A stretch of 64,000 bases of DNA from Halomonas sp. 1513 (lineage in GTDB: Bacteria > Pseudomonadota > Gammaproteobacteria > Pseudomonadales > Halomonadaceae). A program made the translations under genes and the position numbers. The DNA is taken from NCBI GenBank assembly GCA_001971685.1, contig CP019326.1, positions 1,178,001-1,242,000 of the forward strand. The letters run 5' to 3'. This document shows positions 42,024 through 52,000 of the stretch, piece by piece. The stretch's first letter is position 1; each line of letters opens with the position of its first letter. The notes below the pieces were generated by a model that saw only the letters and a program-made list of their open reading frames with translations, was not told where the DNA came from and did no database searches.

Positions 42024-43119
42024 GGCACTGATCGAGGAAACCCGCAACAACATGACGATCTGCAATGCCTGCCGGTATTGCGAGGGGTTCTGCCCGGTGT
42101 TCCCGGCCATGGAGCGGCGCCGCGCCTTCACCCCCGAGGATCTCAAGTACCTGGCCAACCTCTGTCACAACTGCGGCGAGTGCTACTACGCCTGCCAGTA
42201 CGCGCCGCCCCATGAATTCGCCGTCAACGTACCGCAGTCGATGGCCAAGCTGCGCGCCGAATCCTACCGTGATTACGCCTGGCCGGGGCCGCTGGCGAAG
42301 CTGTTCGACCGCAACGGCCTGCTCGCCGCCCTGGCGCTGGCGGTGGGGGTGACCCTGCTGCTGCTGATTGCGGTCGGTCTCAACGGCGGGCTGGCGGCCC
42401 TGGTCACCACCCAGCACGGCGGTGATTTCTACGCGCTGATGCCGCACAACGTGATGGTGGTGACCTTCGGCTCGGTATCGCTCTTCGTGCTGCTGGCGCT
42501 GGTGATGGGGATGCTGCGCTTCTGGCGCGAGAGCGGCGAGGGCGTGGCCGGGCTGCGCGATGGCGAAAGCTGGCGGCAGGCGCTCAAGGAGACCTTCTCG
42601 CTCAAGCACCTGCACGGCCAGGGCGAGGTAGGCTGCACCTATCCCGACGCCTACCACTCTCACTGGCGGCGGCGCTTCCACCACTTCACGTTCTACGGTT
42701 TCATGCTCAGCTTCGCCGCCACCGTCACCGGCACCATCTATCACTACGTGTTCGGCTGGCAGGCACCCTACGACTTCACCAGCCTGCCCAAGCTGTTCGG
42801 CACCCTGGGCGGCATCGGCCTGCTGATCGGCCCGGCGGGGCTGCTGTACCTCAAGCTGGTCCGCGACCCGGACACCGCCGACGTCCGCCAGATGGGCATG
42901 GACGTGGCCTTCATCGCGCTGCTGTGGCTGACCGGCTTCACCGGCCTGGCGCTGATGCTACTGCGCGAGACGTCGGCCATGGGGGTGATGCTGGTGGTGC
43001 ACCTGGGGGTGGTCATGGCGCTATTCATCACCATGCCCTACGGCAAGTTCGTGCACGGCTTCTATCGCCTGCTGGCGGTGTATCGTAACGCCCTGGAGCG
43101 CAACCGCGCCGGCCGCTGA
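42010..43119 (+). CDS. tcuB: Tricarballylate utilisation 4Fe-4S membrane protein TcuB
   Basis: This 369-residue protein has two cytoplasmic 4Fe-4S cluster motifs at the N-terminus (CNACRYCEGFCP, residues about 18-29, and CHNCGECYYACQY, about 52-64) and then about six hydrophobic segments with His residues (HHFTFYGFM, HVVM-type helices) that may bind heme. It re-oxidises the flavin of TcuA and passes electrons to the quinone pool. The ATG lies 14 bases inside tcuA, a tight coupling that fits a complex. Confidence 0.86.
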   Translation: MQKIEALIEETRNNMTICNACRYCEGFCPVFPAMERRRAFTPEDLKYLANLCHNCGECYYACQYAPPHEFAVNVPQSMAKLRAESYRDYAWPGPLAKLFDRNGLLAALALAVGVTLLLLIAVGLNGGLAALVTTQHGGDFYALMPHNVMVVTFGSVSLFVLLALVMGMLRFWRESGEGVAGLRDGESWRQALKETFSLKHLHGQGEVGCTYPDAYHSHWRRRFHHFTFYGFMLSFAATVTGTIYHYVFGWQAPYDFTSLPKLFGTLGGIGLLIGPAGLLYLKLVRDPDTADVRQMGMDVAFIALLWLTGFTGLALMLLRETSAMGVMLVVHLGVVMALFITMPYGKFVHGFYRLLAVYRNALERNRAGR

Positions 43120-43185
43120 GGCCCCGGCAGTGCGGCAGCACTCCCGGTTGCCGGTCAGTGAGGGGGCCAGGTACGAGCAGTGCGG

Positions 43186-43220
43186 CGTATCGGCGATAGC
43201 CCTGCAGCAACGCCGATACG
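43186..43220. repeat. Inverted repeat between tcuB and tex
   Basis: CGTATCGGCG (43186-43195) and its exact complement (43211-43220) enclose a 15-base loop; GCAG/CTGC just outside can extend the stem. No T-run follows. It may be the 3' end of the tcuAB transcript. Confidence 0.45.
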
Positions 43221-43287
43221 GCTGCCGCGTGGCAGGCGCTTGTGATACCTTGGCGCGATCTTTTGTCGTTGCTACATCAAGGATGTC

Positions 43288-45636
43288 ATGGACGCATACG
43301 CCGCTATTATCGCCCGCCTCGCCGACGAACTCGGCGTCCGCCCCCAGCAGGTTTCGGCCACGGTAGAGCTGCTCGACGGTGGGGCTACCGTGCCCTTCAT
43401 CTCGCGCTACCGCAAGGAGGTCACCGGCGGCCTCGACGACACCCAGCTGCGTCAGCTCGACGAGCGCCTGGTCTATCTGCGCGAGCTCGAGGAGCGCCGC
43501 GCCGCGGTGCTCGCCGCCATCGACGAGCAGGGCAAGCTGGATGACGGCCTCAAGCGCCAGATCGAGGCAGCCGAGACCAAGCAGCGCCTCGAAGATCTCT
43601 ACCTGCCCTACAAGAAGAAGCGCCGTACCAAGGCCCAGATCGCCCGCGAGGCGGGCCTCGAGCCGCTGGCCGACGCCCTGCTCGCCGACCCGAGCCTGGA
43701 CCCGGAGTCCGAGGCCAGTCGCTACCTGCGTCCCGCCGAGGGCGAAACGCCGGCGGTCGAGGATGCCAAGGCGGCGCTGGACGGCGCCAAGCAGATCCTC
43801 ATGGAGCGCTTCGCCGAAGAGGCCGAGCTGGTCGGCAAACTGCGCGAGCGGCTGTGGGCCGAGGGCCAGTTGAGTGCGCGGGTGATCGCCGGCCAGGAAC
43901 AGCAGGGCGCCAAGTTCTCCGACTACTTCGAGCACGACGAAGCCCTGGCCAAGACCCCCTCGCACCGCGCCCTGGCGATGTTCCGCGGCCGCAACGAAGG
44001 CGTGCTGAGCCTGGCCATCAAGCTGCCCGGTGAAGACGAGGCGCCGCTGCATCCGGCCCAGGTGGCCATCGCCAAGCACCTGGGCATTCGCGATCAGGGG
44101 CGCGCCGCCGACAAGTGGCTCGCCGAGGTGGTGCGCTGGACCTGGCGGGTCAAGCTCTACACCCACCTAGAGACCGAGCTGATGGGGCGCCTGCGCGAGC
44201 GCGCCGAGCTCGAGGCGATCGAGGTCTTCGCCGCCAACCTCAAGGACCTGCTGCTGGCGGCGCCGGCCGGGCCCAAGGCGACCCTGGCCATCGACCCCGG
44301 CCTGCGTACCGGCTGCAAGGTCGCGGTGGTGGACGCCACCGGCCAGTTCCTCGAGCACGCCACCATCTATCCCCACGCGCCGCAGAAGCGCTGGGACGAG
44401 GCGCTGGCGGTGCTCGGCAAGCTGGTCGAGCGCCACGGCGTGGCGCTGATCGCGGTGGGCAACGGCACCGCCAGCCGCGAGACCGACAAGCTGGCCGGCG
44501 AGCTGATCAAGCGCCTGGCGCCGCGCCCGCTGGCCAAGGTCATGGTCAGCGAGGCCGGGGCCTCGGTCTATTCGGCCTCGGAGTACGCCGCCCGTGAATT
44601 TCCCGACCTCGACGTCACCATTCGCGGTGCGGTCTCCATCGCCCGGCGCCTGCAGGACCCGCTCGGCGAGCTGGTCAAGATCGAGCCCAAGTCGATCGGC
44701 GTCGGCCAGTATCAGCACGACGTCTCCCAGGTGCAGCTGTCGCGCAGCCTGGAGGCGGTGATCGAGGACTGCGTCAACGCCGTGGGCGTCGACCTCAACA
44801 TGGCCTCCGTGGCGCTGCTGTCGCGGGTCTCCGGGCTCAACCTGGGGCTGGCCGAGAACATCGTCGCGCGGCGTAACAGCGAGGGCGCCTTCAGCAGCCG
44901 CCGCGCGCTGCTCGAGGTCAGCCGGCTGGGGCCCAAGACCTTCGAGCAGTGTGCCGGCTTCCTGCGCATCAGGGACGGCGACAACCCGTTGGATGCCAGC
45001 GCCGTGCACCCCGAGGCGTATCCGCTGGTCGAGCGCATTGCCGAGCGCAGCGGGCGGCCGCTGGCCGGCCTGATCGGCGACAGCGCCACGCTCACGTCGC
45101 TGAAGCCGGCGGACTTCGCCGATGAGCGCTTCGGCGTGCCCACCGTCAGCGACATCCTCAAGGAGCTCGACAAGCCGGGCCGCGATCCGCGTCCCGAGTT
45201 CAAGGCCGCCGAGTTCCGCGAGGGGGTCGAGACGCTCAAGGACCTCGAGGTCGGCATGCTGCTCGAGGGCACGGTGACCAACGTCACCCACTTTGGCGCC
45301 TTCGTCGATGTCGGCGTGCATCAGGATGGCCTGGTGCATATCTCGGCGCTGTCGAACAAATTCGTCGACGACCCGCGCTCGGTGGTCAAGGCCGGGGATA
45401 TCGTCAAGGTCAAGGTGATGAGCGTCGATCTGGAGCGCGCGCGGATCGGCCTCTCGATGCGCCTCGACGACCGGCCGGAGGAGCAGCAGAACCGTGGTAG
45501 AGGGCGTCAGCCGGCCACCGACAAGCCTGCGCGCAAGCGCGAATCGCGCTCCCCCCAGCAGGGCAAGGGCCAGGCCGAGGGCGAGGTCGGCGCGCTGGGT
45601 GCCGCGCTGCTGCAGGCGCGTCGCAAGGGCAAGTAG
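43288..45636 (+). CDS. tex: Tex-family S1 RNA-binding transcription factor
   Basis: This 782-residue cytoplasmic protein matches Tex/YhgF. It has an N-terminal helical region with [16 protein letters not shown] (near residue 36), a YqgF/RNase-H-like domain (about 330-450; [17 protein letters not shown]), helix-hairpin-helix repeats (about 500-560) and a C-terminal S1 domain (about 655-725; [31 protein letters not shown]). A basic, disordered tail of about 50 residues follows. Tex binds nucleic acids and is linked to transcript handling and toxin expression in other species. It appears to be a single-gene unit. Confidence 0.94.
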   Translation: MDAYAAIIARLADELGVRPQQVSATVELLDGGATVPFISRYRKEVTGGLDDTQLRQLDERLVYLRELEERRAAVLAAIDEQGKLDDGLKRQIEAAETKQRLEDLYLPYKKKRRTKAQIAREAGLEPLADALLADPSLDPESEASRYLRPAEGETPAVEDAKAALDGAKQILMERFAEEAELVGKLRERLWAEGQLSARVIAGQEQQGAKFSDYFEHDEALAKTPSHRALAMFRGRNEGVLSLAIKLPGEDEAPLHPAQVAIAKHLGIRDQGRAADKWLAEVVRWTWRVKLYTHLETELMGRLRERAELEAIEVFAANLKDLLLAAPAGPKATLAIDPGLRTGCKVAVVDATGQFLEHATIYPHAPQKRWDEALAVLGKLVERHGVALIAVGNGTASRETDKLAGELIKRLAPRPLAKVMVSEAGASVYSASEYAAREFPDLDVTIRGAVSIARRLQDPLGELVKIEPKSIGVGQYQHDVSQVQLSRSLEAVIEDCVNAVGVDLNMASVALLSRVSGLNLGLAENIVARRNSEGAFSSRRALLEVSRLGPKTFEQCAGFLRIRDGDNPLDASAVHPEAYPLVERIAERSGRPLAGLIGDSATLTSLKPADFADERFGVPTVSDILKELDKPGRDPRPEFKAAEFREGVETLKDLEVGMLLEGTVTNVTHFGAFVDVGVHQDGLVHISALSNKFVDDPRSVVKAGDIVKVKVMSVDLERARIGLSMRLDDRPEEQQNRGRGRQPATDKPARKRESRSPQQGKGQAEGEVGALGAALLQARRKGK

Positions 45637-45672
45637 TGCCCGACTGGCAAAACACCTTTCACGCCTCGCGCC

Positions 45673-45700
45673 TTGAAAGGTCTCGACCAGGCACCATAAT
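45673..45700 (+). promoter_or_regulatory. Promoter of gshA (sigma-70)
   Basis: TTGAAA (45673-45678) and CATAAT (45695-45700) are 16 bp apart, a good match to consensus. Transcription would start near 45707. In-frame starts before that point, such as the GTG at 45701, are therefore unlikely. Confidence 0.65.
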
Positions 45701-45711
45701 GTGTCACTTAT

Positions 45712-45740
45712 GCGAGCGTCGCGGGCTTCCCGACGCTCGC
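45712..45740 (+). promoter_or_regulatory. 5' leader hairpin of gshA
   Basis: A 10-bp perfect stem (GCGAGCGTCG, 45712-45721, with its complement at 45731-45740) closes a 9-base loop. It would form within about 5 bases of the predicted 5' end of the gshA mRNA, where it may protect the transcript. It might instead be the terminator of tex, whose stop is 75 bases earlier. Confidence 0.5.
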
Positions 45741-45799
45741 CCCGTTTCATCAGCGAAGAGGGGCCGGGCCCCATCCTTCCATGCCATGGGGTGTTTACC

Positions 45800-47416
45800 T
45801 TGTCCGAGCAACTCGCTTCCGTCATCGCCCGGCTCAAGGCGCCGGCCCGTGAGGGCCAGATCGGTCGCCTGCGCCGCGGCATCGAGAAAGAGGGACTGCG
45901 CGTCGATGCCGGTGGCCGCATTGCCGACACGCCGCACCCCCATGCGCTGGGCTCGAAGCTTACCCACCCGCATATCACCACCGACTACTCCGAGGCACTG
46001 CTCGAGTACATCACGCCGGTGTATTGCCGGCCGGTTGATGCGCTGGGCTTTCTCGGTGACCTGCATCGCTTCAGCTATCGCCACCTCGGCGATGAGCTGA
46101 TCTGGCCGGCCAGCATGCCGGCGCGGCTTGACGGCAATGACAGCGTGCCGATCGCCGACTACGGCAGCTCCAACGTCGGCACCATGAAGCACGTCTACCG
46201 CAAGGGGCTCGATGTGCGCTACGGGCGCATCATGCAGGCCATCGCCGGGGTCCACTACAACGTGTCGCTGCCCGACGACCTGTGGCCGCTGCTGCGCGAG
46301 ATCGATCCGCTGTCGTCGGACACCGCGGCCTCGTCGGACGCCGACTACCGTTCGAGCCGCTACTTCGGGCTGATACGCCACTTCCGCCGCAACAGCTGGC
46401 TGCTGATGTACCTGTTCGGCGCCTCGCCGGCCATCGACCGCAGCTTTCTGGACGGCAAGCCGGGCCCCGATTGGCTCGAGGCCCACGGCCGCGATACCCT
46501 GCTGGCGCCCTACGCCACCACCCTGCGCATGTCGGGACTCGGCTACCAGAACAAGGTCCAGGAGCAGCTCAAGATCTGCTTCAACTCGCTGTCGAACTAT
46601 GTCGGCACCCTGCGCCATGCGATCTCCACGCCCTGGGCGCCGTACCAGTCGCTGGGCGTCAGGCAGGGCAATCAGTGGCAGCAGCTCAACGCCAACATCC
46701 TGCAGATCGAGAACGAGTACTACAGCGACATCCGCCCCAAGCGCGTGGCGCGTCATGACGAGACGCCCAGCCAGGCGCTGGAGGCGCGCGGGGTGGAGTA
46801 CATCGAGGTGCGCTGCCTGGATCTCAACCCGTTCCTGCCACTCGGGGTCGATGCCGCCCAGATGCACTTCCTGGACACCTTCCTGATGTGGTGCCTGCTG
46901 GCGGACAGCCCGTGGATCCCCGACGACGAGTGCGACCACCTCGACGACAACCGCCGGCTGGTGGTGGAGCGTGGCCGCGACCCGGCGATGCGCTTGAGCA
47001 TCGACGGCGAGCTGCGCTCGGTGGCCGAGCGCGGGGCCGAGATCTTCGCCGAGCTCGAGGCCGTCGCCGAGCTGCTCGACATCCACGAGGCCGGCAGCCC
47101 GCACGGCGAGGCGGTACGCGGGCTGGCGCCGCTGCTCGACGATCCTGACCTGACGCCTTCGGGGCGCGTCATGTCGCGTCTCCAGGCGCGCGGCGAAAGC
47201 TTCGCCGAGGTGATGCTGGCGCTGGCCCGGGAGCAGGCCGACCAGTTCCGCCAGGAGCCGATGGACGCCGCCCGCCGGGCGCTGTTCGATGAACTCATCG
47301 ACACCTCGCACCGCCAGCAGGCGGAGATCGAGACCGCCGATCGCGAAAGCTTCAGTGCCTTCCTCGACGGTTATTTCACCCGTGCACGTGAACCTCGGGC
47401 GGCCCGCGCCGTCTGA
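45800..47416 (+). CDS. gshA: Glutamate-cysteine ligase
   Basis: This 538-residue enzyme makes gamma-glutamylcysteine, the first step of glutathione synthesis, and is of the gammaproteobacterial class I type. Motifs: GIEKEGLRVDAGG (near residue 27), LTHPHITTDYSEALLEYITP (near 54), AGVHYNVSLP and EVRCLDLNPFLPLGVD. I place the start at TTG 45800 because it lies after the predicted transcript start, has GGGGTG about 7 bases upstream, and gives a normal N-terminus. GTG 45791 is an alternative; ATG 45710 would add 30 low-complexity residues and almost coincide with the mRNA 5' end. dsbB follows after 33 bases. Confidence 0.93.
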   Translation: MSEQLASVIARLKAPAREGQIGRLRRGIEKEGLRVDAGGRIADTPHPHALGSKLTHPHITTDYSEALLEYITPVYCRPVDALGFLGDLHRFSYRHLGDELIWPASMPARLDGNDSVPIADYGSSNVGTMKHVYRKGLDVRYGRIMQAIAGVHYNVSLPDDLWPLLREIDPLSSDTAASSDADYRSSRYFGLIRHFRRNSWLLMYLFGASPAIDRSFLDGKPGPDWLEAHGRDTLLAPYATTLRMSGLGYQNKVQEQLKICFNSLSNYVGTLRHAISTPWAPYQSLGVRQGNQWQQLNANILQIENEYYSDIRPKRVARHDETPSQALEARGVEYIEVRCLDLNPFLPLGVDAAQMHFLDTFLMWCLLADSPWIPDDECDHLDDNRRLVVERGRDPAMRLSIDGELRSVAERGAEIFAELEAVAELLDIHEAGSPHGEAVRGLAPLLDDPDLTPSGRVMSRLQARGESFAEVMLALAREQADQFRQEPMDAARRALFDELIDTSHRQQAEIETADRESFSAFLDGYFTRAREPRAARAV

Positions 47417-47449
47417 GTTCGCCACCATGACACCATTCGGGGATCTCGT

Positions 47450-47971
47450 GTGACCTCAACTCTCAAGGCGCTGTCGGCGCGGCAATGGAGCCTTGTCGGG
47501 CTCGCGTTCTGTACCCTGATGATGGCCGTGGCGCTGCTGCTCGAGCACGGCGCTGGGCTCGAGCCCTGCCCGCTGTGCATCTTCCAGCGCGTTGCGGTCC
47601 TGGCGGCGGCGGCGGTACTGCTGGTGGCGGCGCTGCACAACCCGCGCGGCGCCGGCATGATCGTGTATGGCGGCCTGGGGCTGGTGGCGGTGGCCGGCGG
47701 CATCGGCGTGGCCTGGCGCCACCTGTGGCTGCAGTCGCTGCCGGCGGACCAGGTGCCGAGCTGCGGCCCGGGGCTCGACTACATGATGGACATCCTGCCG
47801 TGGCGCGACGTGCTGGCCAGGGTGCTGTCGGGCTCCGGCGAGTGCGCCGAGATCGACTTCCTGTTCCTCGGCATCTCGCTGCCGGGGTGGACGCTGATCG
47901 GCTTCGTGGTGCTGGCCAGCGTACCGCTGGCGCTGCTGGTGCGAGGCATTCAGACGCTGCGCCGGGGCTGA
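47450..47971 (+). CDS. dsbB: Disulfide bond formation protein DsbB
   Basis: This 173-residue inner-membrane quinone reductase re-oxidises DsbA. Four hydrophobic segments are visible. The first redox pair is CPLC (about C42-C45, in EPCPLCIFQRV) and the second is the cysteines of PSCGPG and SGECAE in the second periplasmic loop. It starts with GTG. Its DsbA partner is not in the window, but a DsbG-like protein is at 7.2 kb. It sits between gshA and a lipoprotein gene, so thiol metabolism genes are together here. Confidence 0.93.
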   Translation: MTSTLKALSARQWSLVGLAFCTLMMAVALLLEHGAGLEPCPLCIFQRVAVLAAAAVLLVAALHNPRGAGMIVYGGLGLVAVAGGIGVAWRHLWLQSLPADQVPSCGPGLDYMMDILPWRDVLARVLSGSGECAEIDFLFLGISLPGWTLIGFVVLASVPLALLVRGIQTLRRG

Positions 47972-48033
47972 AATATGCTACCGTTCCGGCAACCCGGATA
48001 CGCTTTTCGTCAACCCGATACAAGGAACCTGGC

Positions 48034-48459
48034 ATGCGCCTTCTGACTCTTCCCCTGATGCTGATCATCGCCCTGCTGGTGGCGGCCTGCTCGACTACCG
48101 CCATGCAGCAGGAGCGTGCCACCGAGCTGCGCCCCGGCCAGACCTACCACGGCCAATTGGCCTCCGGTTCAAGGCTGTTCCGCTTTACCCTCGACCGTCC
48201 CACCAGCGTCGTGCTGAGTGCCACCACGCCGGTCATGCGCAGCCTGCCCGGTGGCTACAACGGCCGGCTGCTGGACGCCGATGGCCAGCTGATCGCGGAA
48301 GATCGCGAGAGCGGCGAGCGCTTCAACTTCCGCATCGCCGAGCAGCTCGAGGCGGGCACCTACTATCTGGAAATGCGCCAGCCCCAGGCCTGCAGCTCGC
48401 GCCTCTGCCCCAACGAGAACATGTCGTTCACGCTGTCGTTCCGCGTCGATCGCGGCTGA
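48034..48459 (+). CDS. Small lipoprotein with pre-peptidase C-terminal-like domain
   Basis: This 141-residue protein has a lipoprotein signal (MRLLTLPLMLIIALLVAACS) with a lipobox ending VAAC, so Cys19 is the likely lipid attachment site. The next residues (STTAM) lack an Asp at position +2, which fits transfer to the outer membrane. The mature part resembles beta-sandwich PPC domains (GQTYHGQLASGSRLFRFTLDRP, AGTYYLEMRQP). Two further cysteines (CSSRLC) may form a disulfide. AAGGA lies 7 bases before the ATG. No function can be assigned. Confidence 0.65.
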   Translation: MRLLTLPLMLIIALLVAACSTTAMQQERATELRPGQTYHGQLASGSRLFRFTLDRPTSVVLSATTPVMRSLPGGYNGRLLDADGQLIAEDRESGERFNFRIAEQLEAGTYYLEMRQPQACSSRLCPNENMSFTLSFRVDRG

Positions 48460-48557
48460 GGCAAATCCTACCCGATGGAGGATTGACACGACTCGCCAGT
48501 CGCGCGAGTCTGTCAGTCCGCCCTGTTGGCGGGTCAGGATGTGCAAGGGAGGCGCCC

Positions 48558-49061
48558 ATGCTGGAAGATTGCAAGACGGCCCTGGAACGCTGGGGTGGCG
48601 TGCATCGCCTGATCGACCGTTGGCTCGATCAGCGCCGCGAACTGCTGGTCAGCTTCGTCGAGCTGCAGGAAGCCTGTGATATCGAGCTCGAGGCGGTGAC
48701 CAAGGCGCAGATAGACACCTTCAGCGAACTGCTGATGGACTACATCAGCGCCGGGCACTTCGAGATCTACCCGCAGCTGCGCGAGGAGTCCTCGGCCTTC
48801 AATGACGACGAGGCGCTGATAATCGCCGACCGCCTGCTCGAGCGTCTCGACATGTCCACTGAGCTGGTGCTCTCCTTCGACAATGACTATTCGTCGCCGA
48901 TCAAGTGTCAGCACAATCTGGGGCGCCTGCCGGCCTGGCTCGACCGCCTCGCCAAGGGCCTGACCGAGCGCTTCGCCCTCGAAGACCAGCTGATCGGTCG
49001 CCTGCATGCGGCCCATTCGCCGCCGCCCGGCGCCCAAGCCAGTCTGCGCGCCACCTCCTGA
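48558..49061 (+). CDS. rsd: Anti-sigma-70 regulator Rsd/AlgQ family
   Basis: This 167-residue all-helical protein matches Rsd/AlgQ: MLEDCKTALERWGGVHRLIDRWLDQRRELLVSF at the N-terminus, then LLMDYISAGHFEIY and ALIIADRLLERLDMSTELVLSFDNDY. Rsd binds region 4 of sigma-70 and favours alternative sigma factors in stationary phase; AlgQ in Pseudomonas affects alginate and siderophore genes. GGGAGG lies about 5 bases before the ATG. It is a single gene, ending convergent with the RND pump. Confidence 0.9.
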   Translation: MLEDCKTALERWGGVHRLIDRWLDQRRELLVSFVELQEACDIELEAVTKAQIDTFSELLMDYISAGHFEIYPQLREESSAFNDDEALIIADRLLERLDMSTELVLSFDNDYSSPIKCQHNLGRLPAWLDRLAKGLTERFALEDQLIGRLHAAHSPPPGAQASLRATS

Positions 49062-49086
49062 CCCTGCCCGACTAACGCGGCGCCCC

Positions 49087-52000
49087 TCAGCGCCGCGATG
49101 ACATTTTACCCCCCAATACCAGCATGCACGGCGTCAGCAGCAGCGTCAGTCCGGTGGCGAAGGTCAGGCCGCCGGCGATGGCGCTGGACAGCTGTGTCCA
49201 CCATTGCGTCGAGGGCGCGCCAATGCCGAGGCTTGGCGCAAACAGATTGACGTTGATGCCGAGCACCATCGGCAGCAGCCCCAGCACCGTGGTGATCGCC
49301 GTCAGCAGCACCGGTCGCAGGCGCAGCCCGCCGGCCTCCAGCGCCGCTTCGGGACTGCTCAGGCCATCCCGGCGCAGCTGGTTGTAGGTGTCGATCAGCA
49401 CGATGTTGTTGTTCACCACGATCCCCGCCAGGGCGATGATGCCCATGCCCACCATGACGATGCCGAACGGCTGGCCGTTGACCAGCAGGCCGATCAATAC
49501 CCCGGCGGTGGAGAACACGATCGCCGAGAGCACCAGCGCCGCCTGGTAGAGGCTGTTGAACTGGGTCACCAGGATCAGCGTCATCAGGAAGATCGCAACC
49601 CCGAAGGCGGTGATCAGGAACTGCGCGGTCTCCTGCTGATCCTCCTGCTCGCCGGCGATATTCACCAGCACGCCGTCGGGCAGCGACTGCATGGCGTCAC
49701 CCAGTGCGCGCAGCCGCTCCGCGGGCTGGGCGCCGGCCTCCACGTCGGCCTCGAGGGTGATGGCGCGGCGGCCGTCGATGCGCTGCAGGCTGCCGACCTT
49801 GGGCGCCGGCGTCAGCTCGACGAAGTGGCTCATCGGCACCTGGCCGCGTTCGGTGTTGATGGTCATGGCCTGGAGCTGGTCCAGCGAGCGATGCGCCTCG
49901 GGCAGGCGCACGCGGATGTCGACCTCGTCGGTGACCTCGGCTGGCCGGTAGCTGGCCACCTGCAGGCCGGTGGTAACCAGCTGGACCGCGCTGCCCACCG
50001 CCGCCACGTCGGCGCCGAAGCGGGCGGCCGCTTCGCGGTCGACCTCGATTCGCCACTCCACCCCGGGCAGGCTGCGGTTGTCCTCGATGTCGCGGAAGCC
50101 GCCCAGCTCGCCCATGGCAGCGCGCAGCTCGTCGACCGCGCGGTCGGTGAGCGCCGGATCCTGGGCGCTGATTTCGAGCACGATCGGCTTGCCGCCTGCC
50201 GGTCCTTGCTCCTGCTCGCGAAACTCGAAGATCACCCCGGGCAGGTCTGCGGTGCGCTCGCGCATCTCGGCAAGAATCTGGCTCGCCGGGCGACGCTGCT
50301 GCCAGTCGATGAACTGAAAGCTGAGCTGGCCGATCACGTCGGGACCTAGTTGGTCATTGGCGACGGCGAAGGAGCGCGCGTAGAGGGCCTGAACCTCACT
50401 CATGCCGGCCAGGCGCTGTTCGGCGCGGCGCACCACGGCATCCCTCTCGAGTGCCGAGAGGTCGCCGCGGGCGCGCACCAGCACCTGGGCGCTGTCGGGC
50501 TCGACGCTGGGGAAGAACTCGACGCCGTGATTGAAGCGCGCATAGCCGGTATACACCAGCGCCATGATGCCCAGCGCCGCGAGCAGCGTGGTGCCGGGCC
50601 TGGCCAGCAGCCAGCCCAGCGCGCGTCGATAGAGGCGTCCGCCACGGCTGATGCGCGGTTCGCGGCGTTCGTCGGCGGCCCGCGGCTGGCGGCGGCTGAC
50701 CACGCTGCCCAGCGTCGGCAGGAAGATCAGCGCCATGGCCAGCGACGCCAGCAGGCACAGGATCACCGTGGCCGGCAGGTATTTCATGAATTCGCCGACC
50801 ACGCCGGGCCAGAACAGTAGCGGCAAGAACACCGCCAGGGTGGTCGCGGTGGAGGCGATCACCGGCCAGGCCATGCGCGAGGCCGCCCCGGCCCATGACT
50901 CGCTGGGTGTCTGGCCGGCGCTGAGGTGACGATCGGCCAGCTCGCTGACCACGATGGCACCGTCGACCAGCATCCCGGCGACCAGAATCAGCGCGAACAG
51001 CACCACGATATTGAGGGTGTAGCCCACCGACCAGATCAGCAGGATGCCGGTCAGGAAGGCGCCGGGAATGGTCAGGCCCACCATCAGCGCGGCACGCAGT
51101 CCCATCACCGCGAGGATCACGATCAGCACCAGCACTACCGCGGTGAGCACGTTGTTGAGCAGCTCCGAGAGCATGTCGTCGACGGTCTCGGATTCGTCCA
51201 TGATGGTGGTGACTTCGAGGCCATCGGGCAGCAGCGGACCCGCTTCGTCGAACAGCTCGCGCACGGCGTTGACGGTAGCGATGATATTGGCCCCGGCGCG
51301 CTTGGATATCTCCAGCACCAGCGCCGGCTGGTCGTTGATGCGTGCGAAGCCCTCGGGGTCCTTGAAGGTGGGGCGGATGTGCGCCACATCGCCGAAGGTG
51401 ACCACCCGATCCTCCTCGACCTTGACCGGCATGCCCATCACGTCCTCGAGGCGCTCGATCACCCCGGGGACCTTGAGCGCCATGCGTCCGGCGCCGGTGT
51501 CCAGGCTGCCGGCGGCGACTAGGCGATTGTTGCGCGAGACCATGTTGAACAGGCTGTCGAAGTCGACGCCGTAGCTGTCGAGCACCAGCGGGTCGACGAC
51601 GATCTCCAGCAGGTCCTCGCGCTCGCCGCCGATGTCCACCTCGAGTACCTCGGGAATGCCCTCGATCTGCTCCTTGAGCTGGCGCGCCACCGCCAGCCGC
51701 TGGGTCTCTTCCAGCGGCCCGGAGAGGCCGATCGAGAGCACCGGGAACAGCGCCACGTTGACCTCCATCACGCGCGGCTCGTCGGCCTCGTCGGGCAGCG
51801 AGCTGCGCGCGATGTCGACCCGCTCGCGAACGTCGGCCAGGGCCTGGTTGGCATCGAAGCCGGCGTCGAACTCCAGCGTCACCGAGGCGTGCCCCTCGCT
51901 GGACTGAGAGGTCATCTTGCGTACCCCGGCGATCGAGCGCAGCTCCTGCTCCATGGGCCTGACCAGCAGCCGCTCGCCGTCCTCGGGGCTGACCCCCTCC

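Noticed and set aside
44167..45981. 604-codon minus-strand frame opposite tex
   Set aside because: Low-complexity shadow frame; Tex on the plus strand is complete with all domains.
45704..47428. 574-codon minus-strand frame opposite gshA
   Set aside because: Shadow frame rich in Arg, Gln, His, Val; GshA motifs on the plus strand explain the region.
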